DNA of 64,000 bases from positions 168,089 through 232,088 of the forward strand of contig NZ_JAMTCR010000008.1 of assembly GCF_024171945.1 (NCBI RefSeq), written 5' to 3'. Each line of letters begins with the position of its first letter. Within the stretch, counting starts at the first letter, position 1. The notes beneath the pieces were generated by a model. That model searched no databases. It saw only the letters and a program-made list of their open reading frames with translations, and was not told where the DNA came from. Source of the stretch: Actinokineospora globicatena. GTDB lineage: Bacteria > Actinomycetota > Actinomycetes > Mycobacteriales > Pseudonocardiaceae. The position numbers were made by a program, and so were the translations under genes. This document shows, in pieces, positions 56,226-64,000 of this stretch.

Positions 56226-57284
56226 TCAGCCCGCCGAGGCGAAGAGCTTGGTGTCCTGCCAGCGCAGCAGCACGTCCACGCCGTGGTGCGCGGTGACCGC
56301 GATGGGGTCGTCGAACGGCAGGAACGCCTGCATCCAGTGCGATCCCACGTTGTCCGGCGAGTTGCGCAGCACGACCCCGCCGCCCAGGTCCATCTCGAAC
56401 CACACCACGACGCCGTGCGCGGTGCCGTCCGCCCCGGGGCGCAGGGTGCTGCGGCGGGTGCCGTCGCCGAGGTCGCCGTGCCGGACGTCGAAGTCGACCA
56501 GCCGCTCGTACCCGCTGAGCACCCGGTGCGGCCAGGTGGCCAGCCGCACCGGGAAGTGCCCGGTGGTCGCGGTGATGTTGAAGGCGCTGACGTCGAAGCC
56601 CGCCGCCTCGGTGACCCGGTTGAACCCGGCCACCACCTTGCTCTCCAGCAGCGCCCCGTGCAGCGTGCCGGAGAGCGGCAGCACCCGCCCACCCGGCGCG
56701 AGCAGGTGGTCCCTGGCGTGGCGCATGGTGGGCAGCAGGCCCTCGCCGATCAGCCCGCAGTCCACGATCTCGGAGACGATGATGTCGGCCGGTCGGGGCA
56801 GGTCCCTGCCGACCACCAGGTCGGTGGACATCGCGGGCACGACCTCGATCCGGTCGGCCAACCCGTGCGCGGCCACCACCTGCCTGGCGATCTCGGCCAG
56901 GATCGGGTTCGCCTCGCACGAGGTCACCCGCGCCGCGCCCGCCTGCGCGGCCATCAGCGCCAGCAGGCCGCTGCCGGACCCGATGTCGAGCACGTGCATC
57001 CCCGGCCGCACCTGCCGCTCCACCGCGACGGCCAGCGCGTCGTTGCGCTCGGCGTCGTTGAGCATCGCGAAGTGCCAGCGCGGGATGGTCCGTTGCGCCA
57101 CCCGCGTCACCGCGGATCTCCGCTGGTCCGCGGTGTGCAGCGCGGCCACCGCGTCCTGGTTCACGTCCAGCGCCTGCTGCACCTGCTGGTGGCTCGCCCT
57201 GGCCGCCGCGGCCAGGAGCCTGTCGTCGGTGTCCACCGGTGCCCGGTCGGCGACCGGCAGTCGTGCGCTATCGCTCAAAGCCAT
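56226..57284 (-). CDS. sznE-like: SznE-like arginine N-methyltransferase (PRMT fold)
   Basis: A 352-residue PRMT-type methyltransferase. SAM motif I is VLDIGSGSGLLALMAA (98-113), the acidic residue of strand 2 is Glu124 (SCEANP), and the PRMT double-E loop is SEIVDCGLIGEG with Glu172 and Glu181, which bind a guanidinium. The N-terminal RWHFAMLNDAERNDAL fits the PRMT helix that covers SAM. Its place before the SznF homologue matches SznE, which makes N-omega-methyl-L-arginine, the SznF substrate. ATG 57284. First gene of the seven-gene minus-strand transcript; a long leader (about 185 nt) precedes it if the promoter at 57478 is right. Confidence 0.9.
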   Translation of the reverse strand: MALSDSARLPVADRAPVDTDDRLLAAAARASHQQVQQALDVNQDAVAALHTADQRRSAVTRVAQRTIPRWHFAMLNDAERNDALAVAVERQVRPGMHVLDIGSGSGLLALMAAQAGAARVTSCEANPILAEIARQVVAAHGLADRIEVVPAMSTDLVVGRDLPRPADIIVSEIVDCGLIGEGLLPTMRHARDHLLAPGGRVLPLSGTLHGALLESKVVAGFNRVTEAAGFDVSAFNITATTGHFPVRLATWPHRVLSGYERLVDFDVRHGDLGDGTRRSTLRPGADGTAHGVVVWFEMDLGGGVVLRNSPDNVGSHWMQAFLPFDDPIAVTAHHGVDVLLRWQDTKLFASAG

Positions 57285-57782
57285 CCCTTGAGACCCCCGC
57301 CAAGGTGTTGTCGATTGCGCCGGGTCGGGTGCGACCCGCCGTGGCCCGCCCGGGTTCCAGGTGGTCCGACGCCAAGTGCCGTTCCCGGATACTCGCTCGG
57401 TGCTCATCGGCCCCGTTTAGCGAGTGATCGCGGGGCACCGGTCAATTCACCGCCCGGTCCGCGAGACCCACTTCCCCATCGTGCCAAATCCGGGTCCCAT
57501 GTCAATGGTCCATACCAATGGTGCACCGGATGGCCCAGTAGGAACGGCGCTGACTCCGTTGCGTGACAAGCATTGTCGGGTTGTGCGGGCTCGTACCGTG
57601 CGCGGTACCATGACAGCTGCCGAGGTTGGAACCGGTGTTTCCCAGCCAATTCGCGACATTCTTGGCGTGGCATATCGGTGATTCACCACGGGTGTCGCGA
57701 AGAACGAATTCTGCCGGTTGTCGCCGCTGCCGCGTACCCTGTCGCCGGTCGGTGCCGGACGGGTCGTCGGGGGAGTCGCGGG
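57285..57782. promoter_or_regulatory. divergent control region of the SznF-type cluster
   Basis: A 498-bp gene-free gap between the minus-strand operon and the plus-strand MFS gene. On the minus strand TTGACA (57500-57505) and CACGAT (57478-57483) with a 16-bp spacer look like a promoter for the operon. Dyads lie upstream of it: GACAA-GCA-TTGTC (57565-57577) and GTACCG-TGCG-CGGTAC (57593-57608); CAATGGT is repeated at 57503 and 57516. These could be binding sites for a regulator encoded elsewhere. Confidence 0.45.
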
Positions 57783-59012
57783 GTGGGGCTGGGGCGCGGG
57801 TTCGGTTGGCTGTGGGCGTCGTACTCGGTCAGCACCTTCGGCACGTTCCTCGCGTTCAACGCCTTCCCGCTGATCGCGATCCTGGTGCTGGGCACCGGCG
57901 CGACGGGGGTGGCGCTGCTGGCGGCCGTGGGGCAGACGGTCGGCGTGGTCGTCGCCGTGCCGCTCGGACCGTGGGTCGAGTTCCGCCGCAAGCGCACCGT
58001 CATGGTCGGCATGGACCTCACTCGGTTCGCCGCGATGGCGAGCGTGCCCGTGGCCTACGCGCTCGGCTGGCTCACCCTTGTGCAGCTGCTGGTGGTGTCC
58101 GCTGTTGTCGCGGCCGCGGACATCACCTACCGGGCGGCTGCGGGCGCGTGTCTTACCGCGCTGGTGGCACCGGGGGACCTGCTCGTCGCGAACGGGCGGC
58201 TCGAGTCCACGACGTGGATCGCCACCGCCGTCGGACCCCCGCTGGGCACGGCCGCGTTCGGGTTGTTCGGCCCGGTGGTGACCGTGGTCGCCGACGCGAT
58301 CAGCTACCTGCTCTCGGCGCTGGGGATTCGCGCTATCGGCCGTACGGAACCGAAGCCCGTGCGCGCTACCTCAGGCGTTTCGCGGGGTGAGCTTCTCGAA
58401 GGGTGGCGCTACCTGCTCGCCCACCCGGTGTTGCGTCCGCTGCTGTTCAACACCGTGGCGGTCAATGCCCTGATCATGGTGACCGCGCCGCTGCTGGCCG
58501 TGCTCATGCTCGCCGACCTCGGGTTCGCGCCCTGGCAGTACGGCCTCGTCTTCACCGTTCCCTGCCTCGGTGGGCTCCTCGGCTCGCGGCTGGTCGGGCG
58601 GCTTGCCCAGCGGTACGGGGCGCACCGGGTCATGGTCGTGTCCGGGGTGCTGCGCGCCTTGTGGCCGATCGGACTGGCCTTCGTCGGACCGGGTGTCGGC
58701 GGGCTGGTCCTGGTTGCGGTCGTCGAGTTCGGCCTGATCGCGTGCGTCGGCGTGTTCAACCCGCTGCAGGCCACGTACCGGCTGCGGCACGTCCCGGCGG
58801 ACCGGGTCGCCAGGACGCAGTCCGCGTGGTCGATCACCGGCAAGGCCGTGACGGCGGCGTCAACCGCGCTGTGGGGCGTGCTCGCGGAACTCACCAGCGC
58901 GCGGGCCGCAATCGCCGTCGCGGGCATTCTCATTCTGTTGACACCGGTATTGCTGCCACGTCGAGAAATCGTGTCACCGGAACCGGAGCGGCAAGATACC
59001 CCGGTGGGGTGA
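57783..59012 (+). CDS. MFS exporter divergent from the SznF-type operon
   Basis: A 409-residue transporter with 12 hydrophobic helices, of the enterobactin-exporter/Tet-like type (MFS_3). The loop between helices 2 and 3 is EFRRKRTVMVGMDLTRF and between 8 and 9 RYGAHRVMVVSG. Such pumps export siderophores and macrolide-like drugs. GTG 57783 follows GGGGAG by eight bases. Its location, sharing the promoter region with the biosynthetic operon, suggests a second export or resistance route for the product, but it could also be unrelated. Confidence 0.85.
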   Translation: MGLGRGFGWLWASYSVSTFGTFLAFNAFPLIAILVLGTGATGVALLAAVGQTVGVVVAVPLGPWVEFRRKRTVMVGMDLTRFAAMASVPVAYALGWLTLVQLLVVSAVVAAADITYRAAAGACLTALVAPGDLLVANGRLESTTWIATAVGPPLGTAAFGLFGPVVTVVADAISYLLSALGIRAIGRTEPKPVRATSGVSRGELLEGWRYLLAHPVLRPLLFNTVAVNALIMVTAPLLAVLMLADLGFAPWQYGLVFTVPCLGGLLGSRLVGRLAQRYGAHRVMVVSGVLRALWPIGLAFVGPGVGGLVLVAVVEFGLIACVGVFNPLQATYRLRHVPADRVARTQSAWSITGKAVTAASTALWGVLAELTSARAAIAVAGILILLTPVLLPRREIVSPEPERQDTPVG

Positions 59013-59238
59013 CGACAGGATCGTCCCGGAGTCCGTGCAGGTCAGGGCCTGGTTCACAGTTCGCCCGGCGAGTTTGTCGATGGTCGACACACTGTCATCG
59101 CGGAATGGGAAACAGTTTCCGACGGTGATCCTTTTCCGCTAGTTTGGCGGTGCTGTCCCGATTCCCACCGCGCCTCGATGCGGACGTCCCGCCGCCGTGG
59201 TCCGCGGGTTTCCCCACCCCGACCGAGAGGAAACACCG

Positions 59239-60006
59239 GTGCCCCTGATCGCCCGGAAGCACGTCCCGGCCGCGCTGGCGTTGATCAGCGCGACGATCCT
59301 GGGCGTGGTCGTGCCGACCGCCACCGCCACCCCGACGCAGAGCGCCGACCCGGCCGCCGCCGCGCTCACCACGTTCCCGCCGACCACCACCACCCAGCCG
59401 TCGTCGACCATGCCCAAGCCGCCGTGCGACACGTCGACGGCGACCACCACGACCACGACGACGACCACCGGGGGCCCGACCTACACCGGGACCACGAACC
59501 CCTCCAGCCCGTCGTCGCCCCCCAACTCCCCGTTGCTGACCACGTACCCGCCGACCGAACCGACCCCGCCCAAGCCGGGGACGAACTTCGCGCTCGCGGG
59601 CTGGGCCACCGCCTCGTCCACCTTCCCCGGCTACTCGGCGCACAAGGTCAACGACGGCAGCGCCGCCACCACCCTCGGCTGCGACCACAGCTGGACCAAC
59701 GACGTCGGCCGCCCGCCCAGCGTCACCCCCGAGTGGGTCCAGGTCACCTGGCACTACGAGCGCAGCGTCAGCCACATCGTCGTCTACACAAGCGACGGCT
59801 ACCCCCTGCGCGACTTCGACGTGCAGGTCTACAACCCGAACGGCTGGTGGGACACCGTCGCCACCTACAACTACAACACCAACACCAAGGTCAACGTCTG
59901 GTTCGGCGCCCGCATCACCCGCGGCGTCAAGATCCTGGCCAAGGTCGGCCCCTCCCACCAGCCGCAGTACGCGCGGGTGAACGAGATCCAGGCCTACGCC
60001 TACTAG
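59239..60006 (+). CDS. secreted discoidin (F5/8 type C)-like protein
   Basis: A 255-residue exported protein: signal peptide to about residue 30 (ARKHVPAALALISATILG), a 70-residue Thr/Pro/Ser-rich linker including runs of threonine, then a C-terminal F5/8 type C-like beta-sandwich (about 115-255): NFALAGWATASSTFPGYSAH, KVNDGS, EWVQVTWHYERSVSHIVVYT and DFDVQVYNPNGWWDTVATY show the family's pattern. Such domains bind sugars or cell-wall polymers. No catalytic part. GTG 59239 follows GAGAGGAAACACCG. Confidence 0.8.
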   Translation: MPLIARKHVPAALALISATILGVVVPTATATPTQSADPAAAALTTFPPTTTTQPSSTMPKPPCDTSTATTTTTTTTTGGPTYTGTTNPSSPSSPPNSPLLTTYPPTEPTPPKPGTNFALAGWATASSTFPGYSAHKVNDGSAATTLGCDHSWTNDVGRPPSVTPEWVQVTWHYERSVSHIVVYTSDGYPLRDFDVQVYNPNGWWDTVATYNYNTNTKVNVWFGARITRGVKILAKVGPSHQPQYARVNEIQAYAY

Positions 60007-60017
60007 TCCCACCGGGC

Positions 60018-60043
60018 AGGGGCGGCCCATGTGGGTCGCCCCT
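60018..60043. terminator. bidirectional terminator hairpin
   Basis: AGGGGCGGCCCA pairs with TGGGTCGCCCCT around a two-base loop (one G-T pair) in the 35-bp gap between convergent genes; it overlaps the stop codon of the minus-strand gene. Confidence 0.65.
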
Positions 60044-61184
60044 ATCCCCAGAACGCCCCGTGGTCCGCGCTCCGGTAGGGGAGACGGAACACAGCAGCAG
60101 CCTCGTCGATGTCAGTGATAGAGCTGAGTACTCGCTCCACCTCACCGATCGCCTCTGACGGCACACCCGGGGTGGACGTCGGCGCGAAGTTGAGCGTGCT
60201 GAGGTTGTGGCACGCGGTAGCGCTATCGGCGTGGTCGAGCGTCTCTACCGTCGGACTCGCTCCCAGGAACCCCCGATTCGCCTCTCGCGGCGACATCGTC
60301 TCGGCCGCGAGCTCCGCGAGAACCCCCGGAACCGGCTCCTCCCCGGCGAGCGACACCCGGGTGAGGAACACCCGATCCGTGTACCGCCGCACCGCGTCGG
60401 TCACCAACGGCAACGCCGCCACCGCGAACCCATCGGGCGACCTCGGCGCGCTCCACACCCCCGTCGGCGGCGGTCCCTGCCGGGCGAGCCGCCCGAACTC
60501 CGCCACCCGGGCTGCCAGGTGTGACCGCAACCCGGGACCTACTGCGAACGGCGACAGCGCGACCGACAGCATGGTCCGGAACGGCAAATCCGCCATCGCG
60601 GCCCACAACGGCCCCCACTCCACGCGGCGGTACCGCAACGGCGTCACCGCCGCCAACCACGGACCGTCCGCGTCAACCCGCCCCGTCCGGTGCGTCGTCA
60701 CCCGCTTGCGGACCTCGACCACCCCGCCCTGCGGCCGCAACGGCGCCAACACCCGGCGGGTCTCAGCCTCATCGGTGACCGGTACGGCTTGCGCGTGCCC
60801 CGGCATGACCTGGAGCGCGGCCCGCAGGTCTACGACCCGCTTCTCGGCCTCCTCCCCGCTAGTGCCTTCGCTGCGCACCAAGAGGAAACCCTCCACGCAC
60901 CCGGGGCCCGTGAGGTACCGCATCTCCATGACCGAACCCGTCAGGTGCGACCACGCCGACCGCAACCACCCGGAGTCATCCGGAGCAGACGCGGGCCGGT
61001 CGTTGACGTGGAGGCCACCGGTGAGCTGCCCGACCTGGACGACCAGCCCGGCCGGGCCGGAGTGCTCGTTGCGGGTGCGGAGATCGCCCAGCGGGGGCAT
61101 CTGGGCGCCCGTGGCGGGCATGACCCTGGACGCCGCCCACGCCCACCACTGGGCATCCCGACCAGCGACCACCACACCGGTCAC
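60042..61184 (-). CDS. uncharacterised protein, second of a coupled pair
   Basis: A 380-residue soluble protein without a recognised family. Residues 30-55 (TRNEHSGPAGLVVQVGQLTGG) resemble the short 'V-V-Q-x-G-x-[IL]-x-G' linker often found near the N-terminus of actinobacterial STAND and effector-associated proteins. The rest mixes helices and strands (VEGFLLVRSEGTSGEEAEKRV, FRTMLSVALSPFAVGPGL) and ends with DIDEAAAVFRLPYRSAD. GTG 61184 overlaps the TGA of the membrane-protein gene before it (GTGA), so the two are made together; the longer open frame upstream is an alternate reading of that gene. Confidence 0.65.
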   Translation of the reverse strand: MTGVVVAGRDAQWWAWAASRVMPATGAQMPPLGDLRTRNEHSGPAGLVVQVGQLTGGLHVNDRPASAPDDSGWLRSAWSHLTGSVMEMRYLTGPGCVEGFLLVRSEGTSGEEAEKRVVDLRAALQVMPGHAQAVPVTDEAETRRVLAPLRPQGGVVEVRKRVTTHRTGRVDADGPWLAAVTPLRYRRVEWGPLWAAMADLPFRTMLSVALSPFAVGPGLRSHLAARVAEFGRLARQGPPPTGVWSAPRSPDGFAVAALPLVTDAVRRYTDRVFLTRVSLAGEEPVPGVLAELAAETMSPREANRGFLGASPTVETLDHADSATACHNLSTLNFAPTSTPGVPSEAIGEVERVLSSITDIDEAAAVFRLPYRSADHGAFWG

Positions 61185-62050
61185 GGTTGTGGCGCGCGCA
61201 CTGGACCACCTTGCACGGGCACTGGAAAACTTGGCGCGGGCGCTGCAACATCTGGCGCGGGCGCACTGCCGTATGGCAAGCCCTCGATGGCGGGCAACCC
61301 ACCGGGGAACCCATACCCCTCGTCGACCTCGATGTCGCGGACCGCGGTGTGCAACGCCTCCCGGCACACCGCGTGCACGGCCTCCCGCATCGCCTTGAGC
61401 CGCTCCAGGTTCAGGATCCGGTCGATGTAGTCGAGGTGGTCCTCGCGCATCCGGGACCGCGACCGCCGGGCCATGTCCCGGCCCGTCCGGATCAACCACA
61501 TGCTCCACCCGAGGTAGAGCCCGGTCCCGTACTGGAACACCGAGACGTAGACGACGTGCCGCCCGTCCACCAGGACCAAGCGGTTCCCCGTGGAGTTGTA
61601 CGGCGTCTGCCACCGCCTGGCGTAGTAGATCGCCACCGGCAACCGCCGGTCCCGCAGCAACCCCGCGATGTGGCTGTACACCGACTCCGCCGCGGACGCC
61701 CTGTCGACCAGCAGCGTGTTCCACTCGCTGATCGGCTCGGCCTTCCTGGTGCCGTACAGGAAGACCAGCCACCGGATCCACGCCAGCAGCACCGCGACCC
61801 CCGCACCCCCGAGGGCCCATCCCCCTCTGGTCGCACCCGGCACCGACAGGGTGAGGATGGTTTCGAGGATCAGCGCGAAGACGAATACCGCCGCCCCCAC
61901 TTGGGCGCTCTGCATTCGGGCCCTGCGGACGTACTCGTCCCCGGTGGAATCGTCGAGCAGCAGGTCGATGGGCTCGTGCCGGAGGGTGCTGGCGAGATAG
62001 GTCGCGTCGCCGATCTCGGTAGGTGTTCGCGGCTGTGGCGGGGTTTCCAT
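61181..62050 (-). CDS. uncharacterised membrane protein, first of a coupled pair
   Basis: A 289-residue protein with two adjacent hydrophobic helices at about 50-70 (VGAAVFVFALILETILTL) and 75-98 (ALGGAGVAVLLAWIRWLVFLY), forming a hairpin with both ends probably cytoplasmic. The C-terminal two thirds are soluble, with a region like ARRWQTPYNSTGNRLVLVDG and a helix LDYIDRILNLERLKAMREAVH, and a Pro/Ala-rich tail. ATG 62050 has GGAGGG upstream. Together with the following coupled gene it forms a two-protein unit of unknown role, divergent from the eCIS-type gene. Confidence 0.65.
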   Translation of the reverse strand: METPPQPRTPTEIGDATYLASTLRHEPIDLLLDDSTGDEYVRRARMQSAQVGAAVFVFALILETILTLSVPGATRGGWALGGAGVAVLLAWIRWLVFLYGTRKAEPISEWNTLLVDRASAAESVYSHIAGLLRDRRLPVAIYYARRWQTPYNSTGNRLVLVDGRHVVYVSVFQYGTGLYLGWSMWLIRTGRDMARRSRSRMREDHLDYIDRILNLERLKAMREAVHAVCREALHTAVRDIEVDEGYGFPGGLPAIEGLPYGSAPAPDVAAPAPSFPVPVQGGPVRAPQP

Positions 62051-62255
62051 TCGGCCCTCCGGTGCTCGCGAGCTGCGGGGCGTCGAACGTATCGCAGAAA
62101 CGGGAACCGCTGGCTGACCGGTCGCGAAAGTGCCAATGATGTGTCACCCCGGCACTTCCGGTGTCTGTCCGGCAGTGGGATGGGCACCGTCGACCGCCCT
62201 TGTGGCCGGCCGGGTGGGCGGTCAGCGCGGGGCGTGATCGGCCGATGGTGCCAAG

Positions 62256-64000
62256 GTGAGGACCCCGGCTGAGGACAGGGCGGACGGAGTCACACCTCGT
62301 CGGCCCGAACAGGCGACCGGTCAGCGTGCGCAACCGGTGGGGCGGGTGGTCACGCCTGCCTCGGTCGCACGGGTGCAGCGGTCGGCGGGCAACAGGGCGG
62401 CGACGCGGCTCGTGGGGCGTTCGGTCCAGCGGCTCGCGGATGGCGGACGCGGCCCGGCGACGACCGATCCGCGATTCGGCGCGGTCCAACAAGACGTGGC
62501 GGCCAAGGAAAAGGTCATGTCCGCGCACGCGCCGCCCGCCACGGAGGCAGCGGCGGCGGCTGGGGCGGCCGAACCCCCGCAGGACGACAAAGTCGCGCAG
62601 GGCAAGGCCGCGAACGCCGAGAAGATGAACGCCGCCAAGCCCGGCGAGTTCGACAAGGCGAAGTTCGTGCGGGCGGTCGAGGAAGCGATCGCCGCGCAGG
62701 CACCGAAAAGTCTCGACGAGGCCGACAAGTTCGGCGACTCCGGTAAAGCCGACGCGGTCAAAGGGCAAGTCCAGGGCCAGGTCTCCTCGGGCAAGGAGGC
62801 CTCGGCGGGCGCGATCGAGTCGACGACAGCGGCGCCGCCGGATACCGCTGCCGCCAAGGAAAAGCCCGTCACACCGCTACGCCCGGACCAACCCCCGCAG
62901 GCACCGCCCCCGCCCAACGCCGCGAACGCCGTACCCGCCACGGCGCCCGCCAGCGCGACCGACTTCTCCGCGGGCCCAAAGCAGGTCGACCAGCAGATGG
63001 CCGACGCGCAGGTGACCGAGGACCAGCTGGCGAAGTCCAACGAACCCGAGTTCACCGGTGCCCTGCAGGACAAGAAGGAGACCGAGCAGCACGCGGCGAC
63101 CGCGCCGGGCAAGGTCCGGGCCGCCGAGGCGGAGACCCTGGCCGGGGCCAAGGCCGACGCGGGTCAGACCGGTACGGCCGCGATGGCCGGGCTCGCGGCG
63201 GACCGACGCCAGGCAGGCGCCCAGGTCACACAGGGCAAAGAAGGAGCCAAGGGCAAGGACGAGGCTCGCCGGGCGCAGGTGACCGCGACCTTGCAGAAGG
63301 TGTTCGACGCGACCAAGACCGACGTCGAGGCGATCCTGTCCGGTCTGGACAAGAAGGTCGACGACGCATTCACGGCGGGGGAGAAGGCGGCCAGGGACGC
63401 GTTCACCGCCGAGCACAAACAGCGGATGGACGCCTACAAGGACAAGCGGTACTCCGGCGTCACCGGGAAGCTCAAGTGGGTCAAGGACAAGTTCGCCGGT
63501 CTGCCCGAGGAAGCGAACCAGATCTTCGTCGCCGCGCGCCAGGGCTATGTGACCCGGATGCGCGGCGTGATCTCCACGGTCGCCGACGTCATCGGCGCGG
63601 AGCTGACCCGGGCCAAGACCCGCATCGCGACCGGTCGCGATCAGTTGCAGGCCGAGGTCCGCAAGCTTCCCGCTGATCTCCAAGCGATGGGCAAGCAGGC
63701 GGCGGGGGAGTTCGCGGGCAGGTTCGACGAGTTGACCGAGTCGGTCGACGCCAAGGGATCCGAGCTCGTCCAGACGCTGGCGACCAAGTACAACCAGGCG
63801 CTCAAGGCCGTCGACGCGGAGATCGACGCGGAGAAGGAGAAGAACAAGGGCCTGGTGGCCAAGGCGATCGGCGCGATCAAGGGCGTCATCGACACCATCA
63901 TGCAGTTGAAGGACCTGCTGCTGGGCATCCTGGCCAAGGCCGCCGCCGCGGTCATGGGCATCCTGCGCGACCCCATCGGGTTCCTCGGCAACCTGGTGTC
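62256..64000 (+). CDS. large Ala-rich eCIS-associated protein, N-terminal part (runs off the edge)
   Basis: An open frame of at least 581 codons without a stop before the right edge. Residues 35-55 contain VARVQRSAGNRAATRLVG and SVQRL, the 'L-Q-R-S-A-G-N-x-A' motif that marks proteins of extracellular contractile injection system (eCIS) loci. The remainder is Ala/Lys/Glu-rich with long helices (TATLQKVFDATKTDVEAIL, KLPADLQAMGKQAAGEFAG) and hydrophobic patches, as in the very large proteins of those loci. GTG 62256 is the first start after an in-frame TGA at 62235; its ribosome binding site is weak. The minus-strand frames here are shadows. Confidence 0.7.
   Translation, partial: MRTPAEDRADGVTPRRPEQATGQRAQPVGRVVTPASVARVQRSAGNRAATRLVGRSVQRLADGGRGPATTDPRFGAVQQDVAAKEKVMSAHAPPATEAAAAAGAAEPPQDDKVAQGKAANAEKMNAAKPGEFDKAKFVRAVEEAIAAQAPKSLDEADKFGDSGKADAVKGQVQGQVSSGKEASAGAIESTTAAPPDTAAAKEKPVTPLRPDQPPQAPPPPNAANAVPATAPASATDFSAGPKQVDQQMADAQVTEDQLAKSNEPEFTGALQDKKETEQHAATAPGKVRAAEAETLAGAKADAGQTGTAAMAGLAADRRQAGAQVTQGKEGAKGKDEARRAQVTATLQKVFDATKTDVEAILSGLDKKVDDAFTAGEKAARDAFTAEHKQRMDAYKDKRYSGVTGKLKWVKDKFAGLPEEANQIFVAARQGYVTRMRGVISTVADVIGAELTRAKTRIATGRDQLQAEVRKLPADLQAMGKQAAGEFAGRFDELTESVDAKGSELVQTLATKYNQALKAVDAEIDAEKEKNKGLVAKAIGAIKGVIDTIMQLKDLLLGILAKAAAAVMGILRDPIGFLGNLV

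Noticed and set aside
60042..62768. Single 908-residue minus-strand protein
   Set aside because: Its first 528 codons are an out-of-frame reading of the membrane protein at 61181-62050 and of the eCIS-type gene on the other strand; only the part after the GTGA overlap at 61184 is protein-like.
62321..63683. Minus-strand frames of 270-280 residues at the right edge
   Set aside because: They are antisense to a long plus-strand frame with the eCIS motif and regular helical sequence, and are compositionally biased shadows.

Overview
The window is very GC-rich actinobacterial DNA with GC-biased third codon positions, many GTG/TTG starts, stop-start overlaps of the ATGA/GTGA type and large families typical of soil actinomycetes (LAL regulator, type VII-type cassette, DUF6292, Rox, STAND NTPase). 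I infer a Pseudonocardiales-type chromosome. There is no rRNA, tRNA, CRISPR array, transposase or prophage; the segment reads as an accessory or arm region.

Layout. 1-8.8 kb: end of a LysR-like regulator, a tiny Asp-rich lipoprotein, a membrane beta-propeller protein, a methyltransferase, two fatty-acid desaturases, a cold-shock protein coupled to a small upstream ORF, and an NlpC/P60-like secreted protein. 8.8-18.6 kb: pentapeptide-repeat membrane protein, UvrA-like ABC protein, glyoxalase-fold protein, AEC transporter, small secreted protein, SelO and a methyltransferase. 18.7-28.7 kb: a rifampicin monooxygenase (Rox) with repeated operator-like sequence upstream, glutaminase next to a LAL-type LuxR regulator, a divergent secreted trypsin-like protease, an M20 peptidase and a secreted Vgb-like propeller. 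28.7-35.8 kb: a frameshifted NACHT STAND ATPase with a degenerate trypsin-like domain, then a TM0106-type nuclease-helicase. 35.8-36.9 kb: intergenic DNA with two of three copies of a 120-bp repeat whose third copy is at 10.3 kb. 36.9-41.8 kb: M48 protease and a coupled four-gene cassette (YbaB-like, WXG100-like, two small proteins). 41.9-49.5 kb: imine-reductase-like enzyme, GlxA-type regulator, SNF2 helicase plus SWIM protein plus TetR set, PAC2 protein.

The most notable content is at 49.6-59.0 kb: a compact gene cluster on the minus strand encoding a PRMT-like methyltransferase (SznE-like), an HDO-cupin protein with every metal ligand of SznF, the N-nitrosourea-forming enzyme of streptozotocin biosynthesis, a Rieske protein, an ATP-grasp ligase, an amidase, a HAD phosphatase and an MFS exporter, with a second MFS exporter divergent from it. 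I read this as a biosynthetic cluster for an arginine-derived N-nitroso compound: the methyltransferase makes N-omega-methylarginine, the SznF homologue hydroxylates it twice and rearranges it to an N-nitrosourea, and the remaining enzymes tailor, couple and export the product. The final product cannot be read from the sequence.

59.2-64.0 kb: a secreted discoidin-fold protein, a coupled pair of uncharacterised proteins, and the start of a large Ala-rich protein of the kind found in extracellular contractile injection (eCIS) loci, which runs off the right edge.
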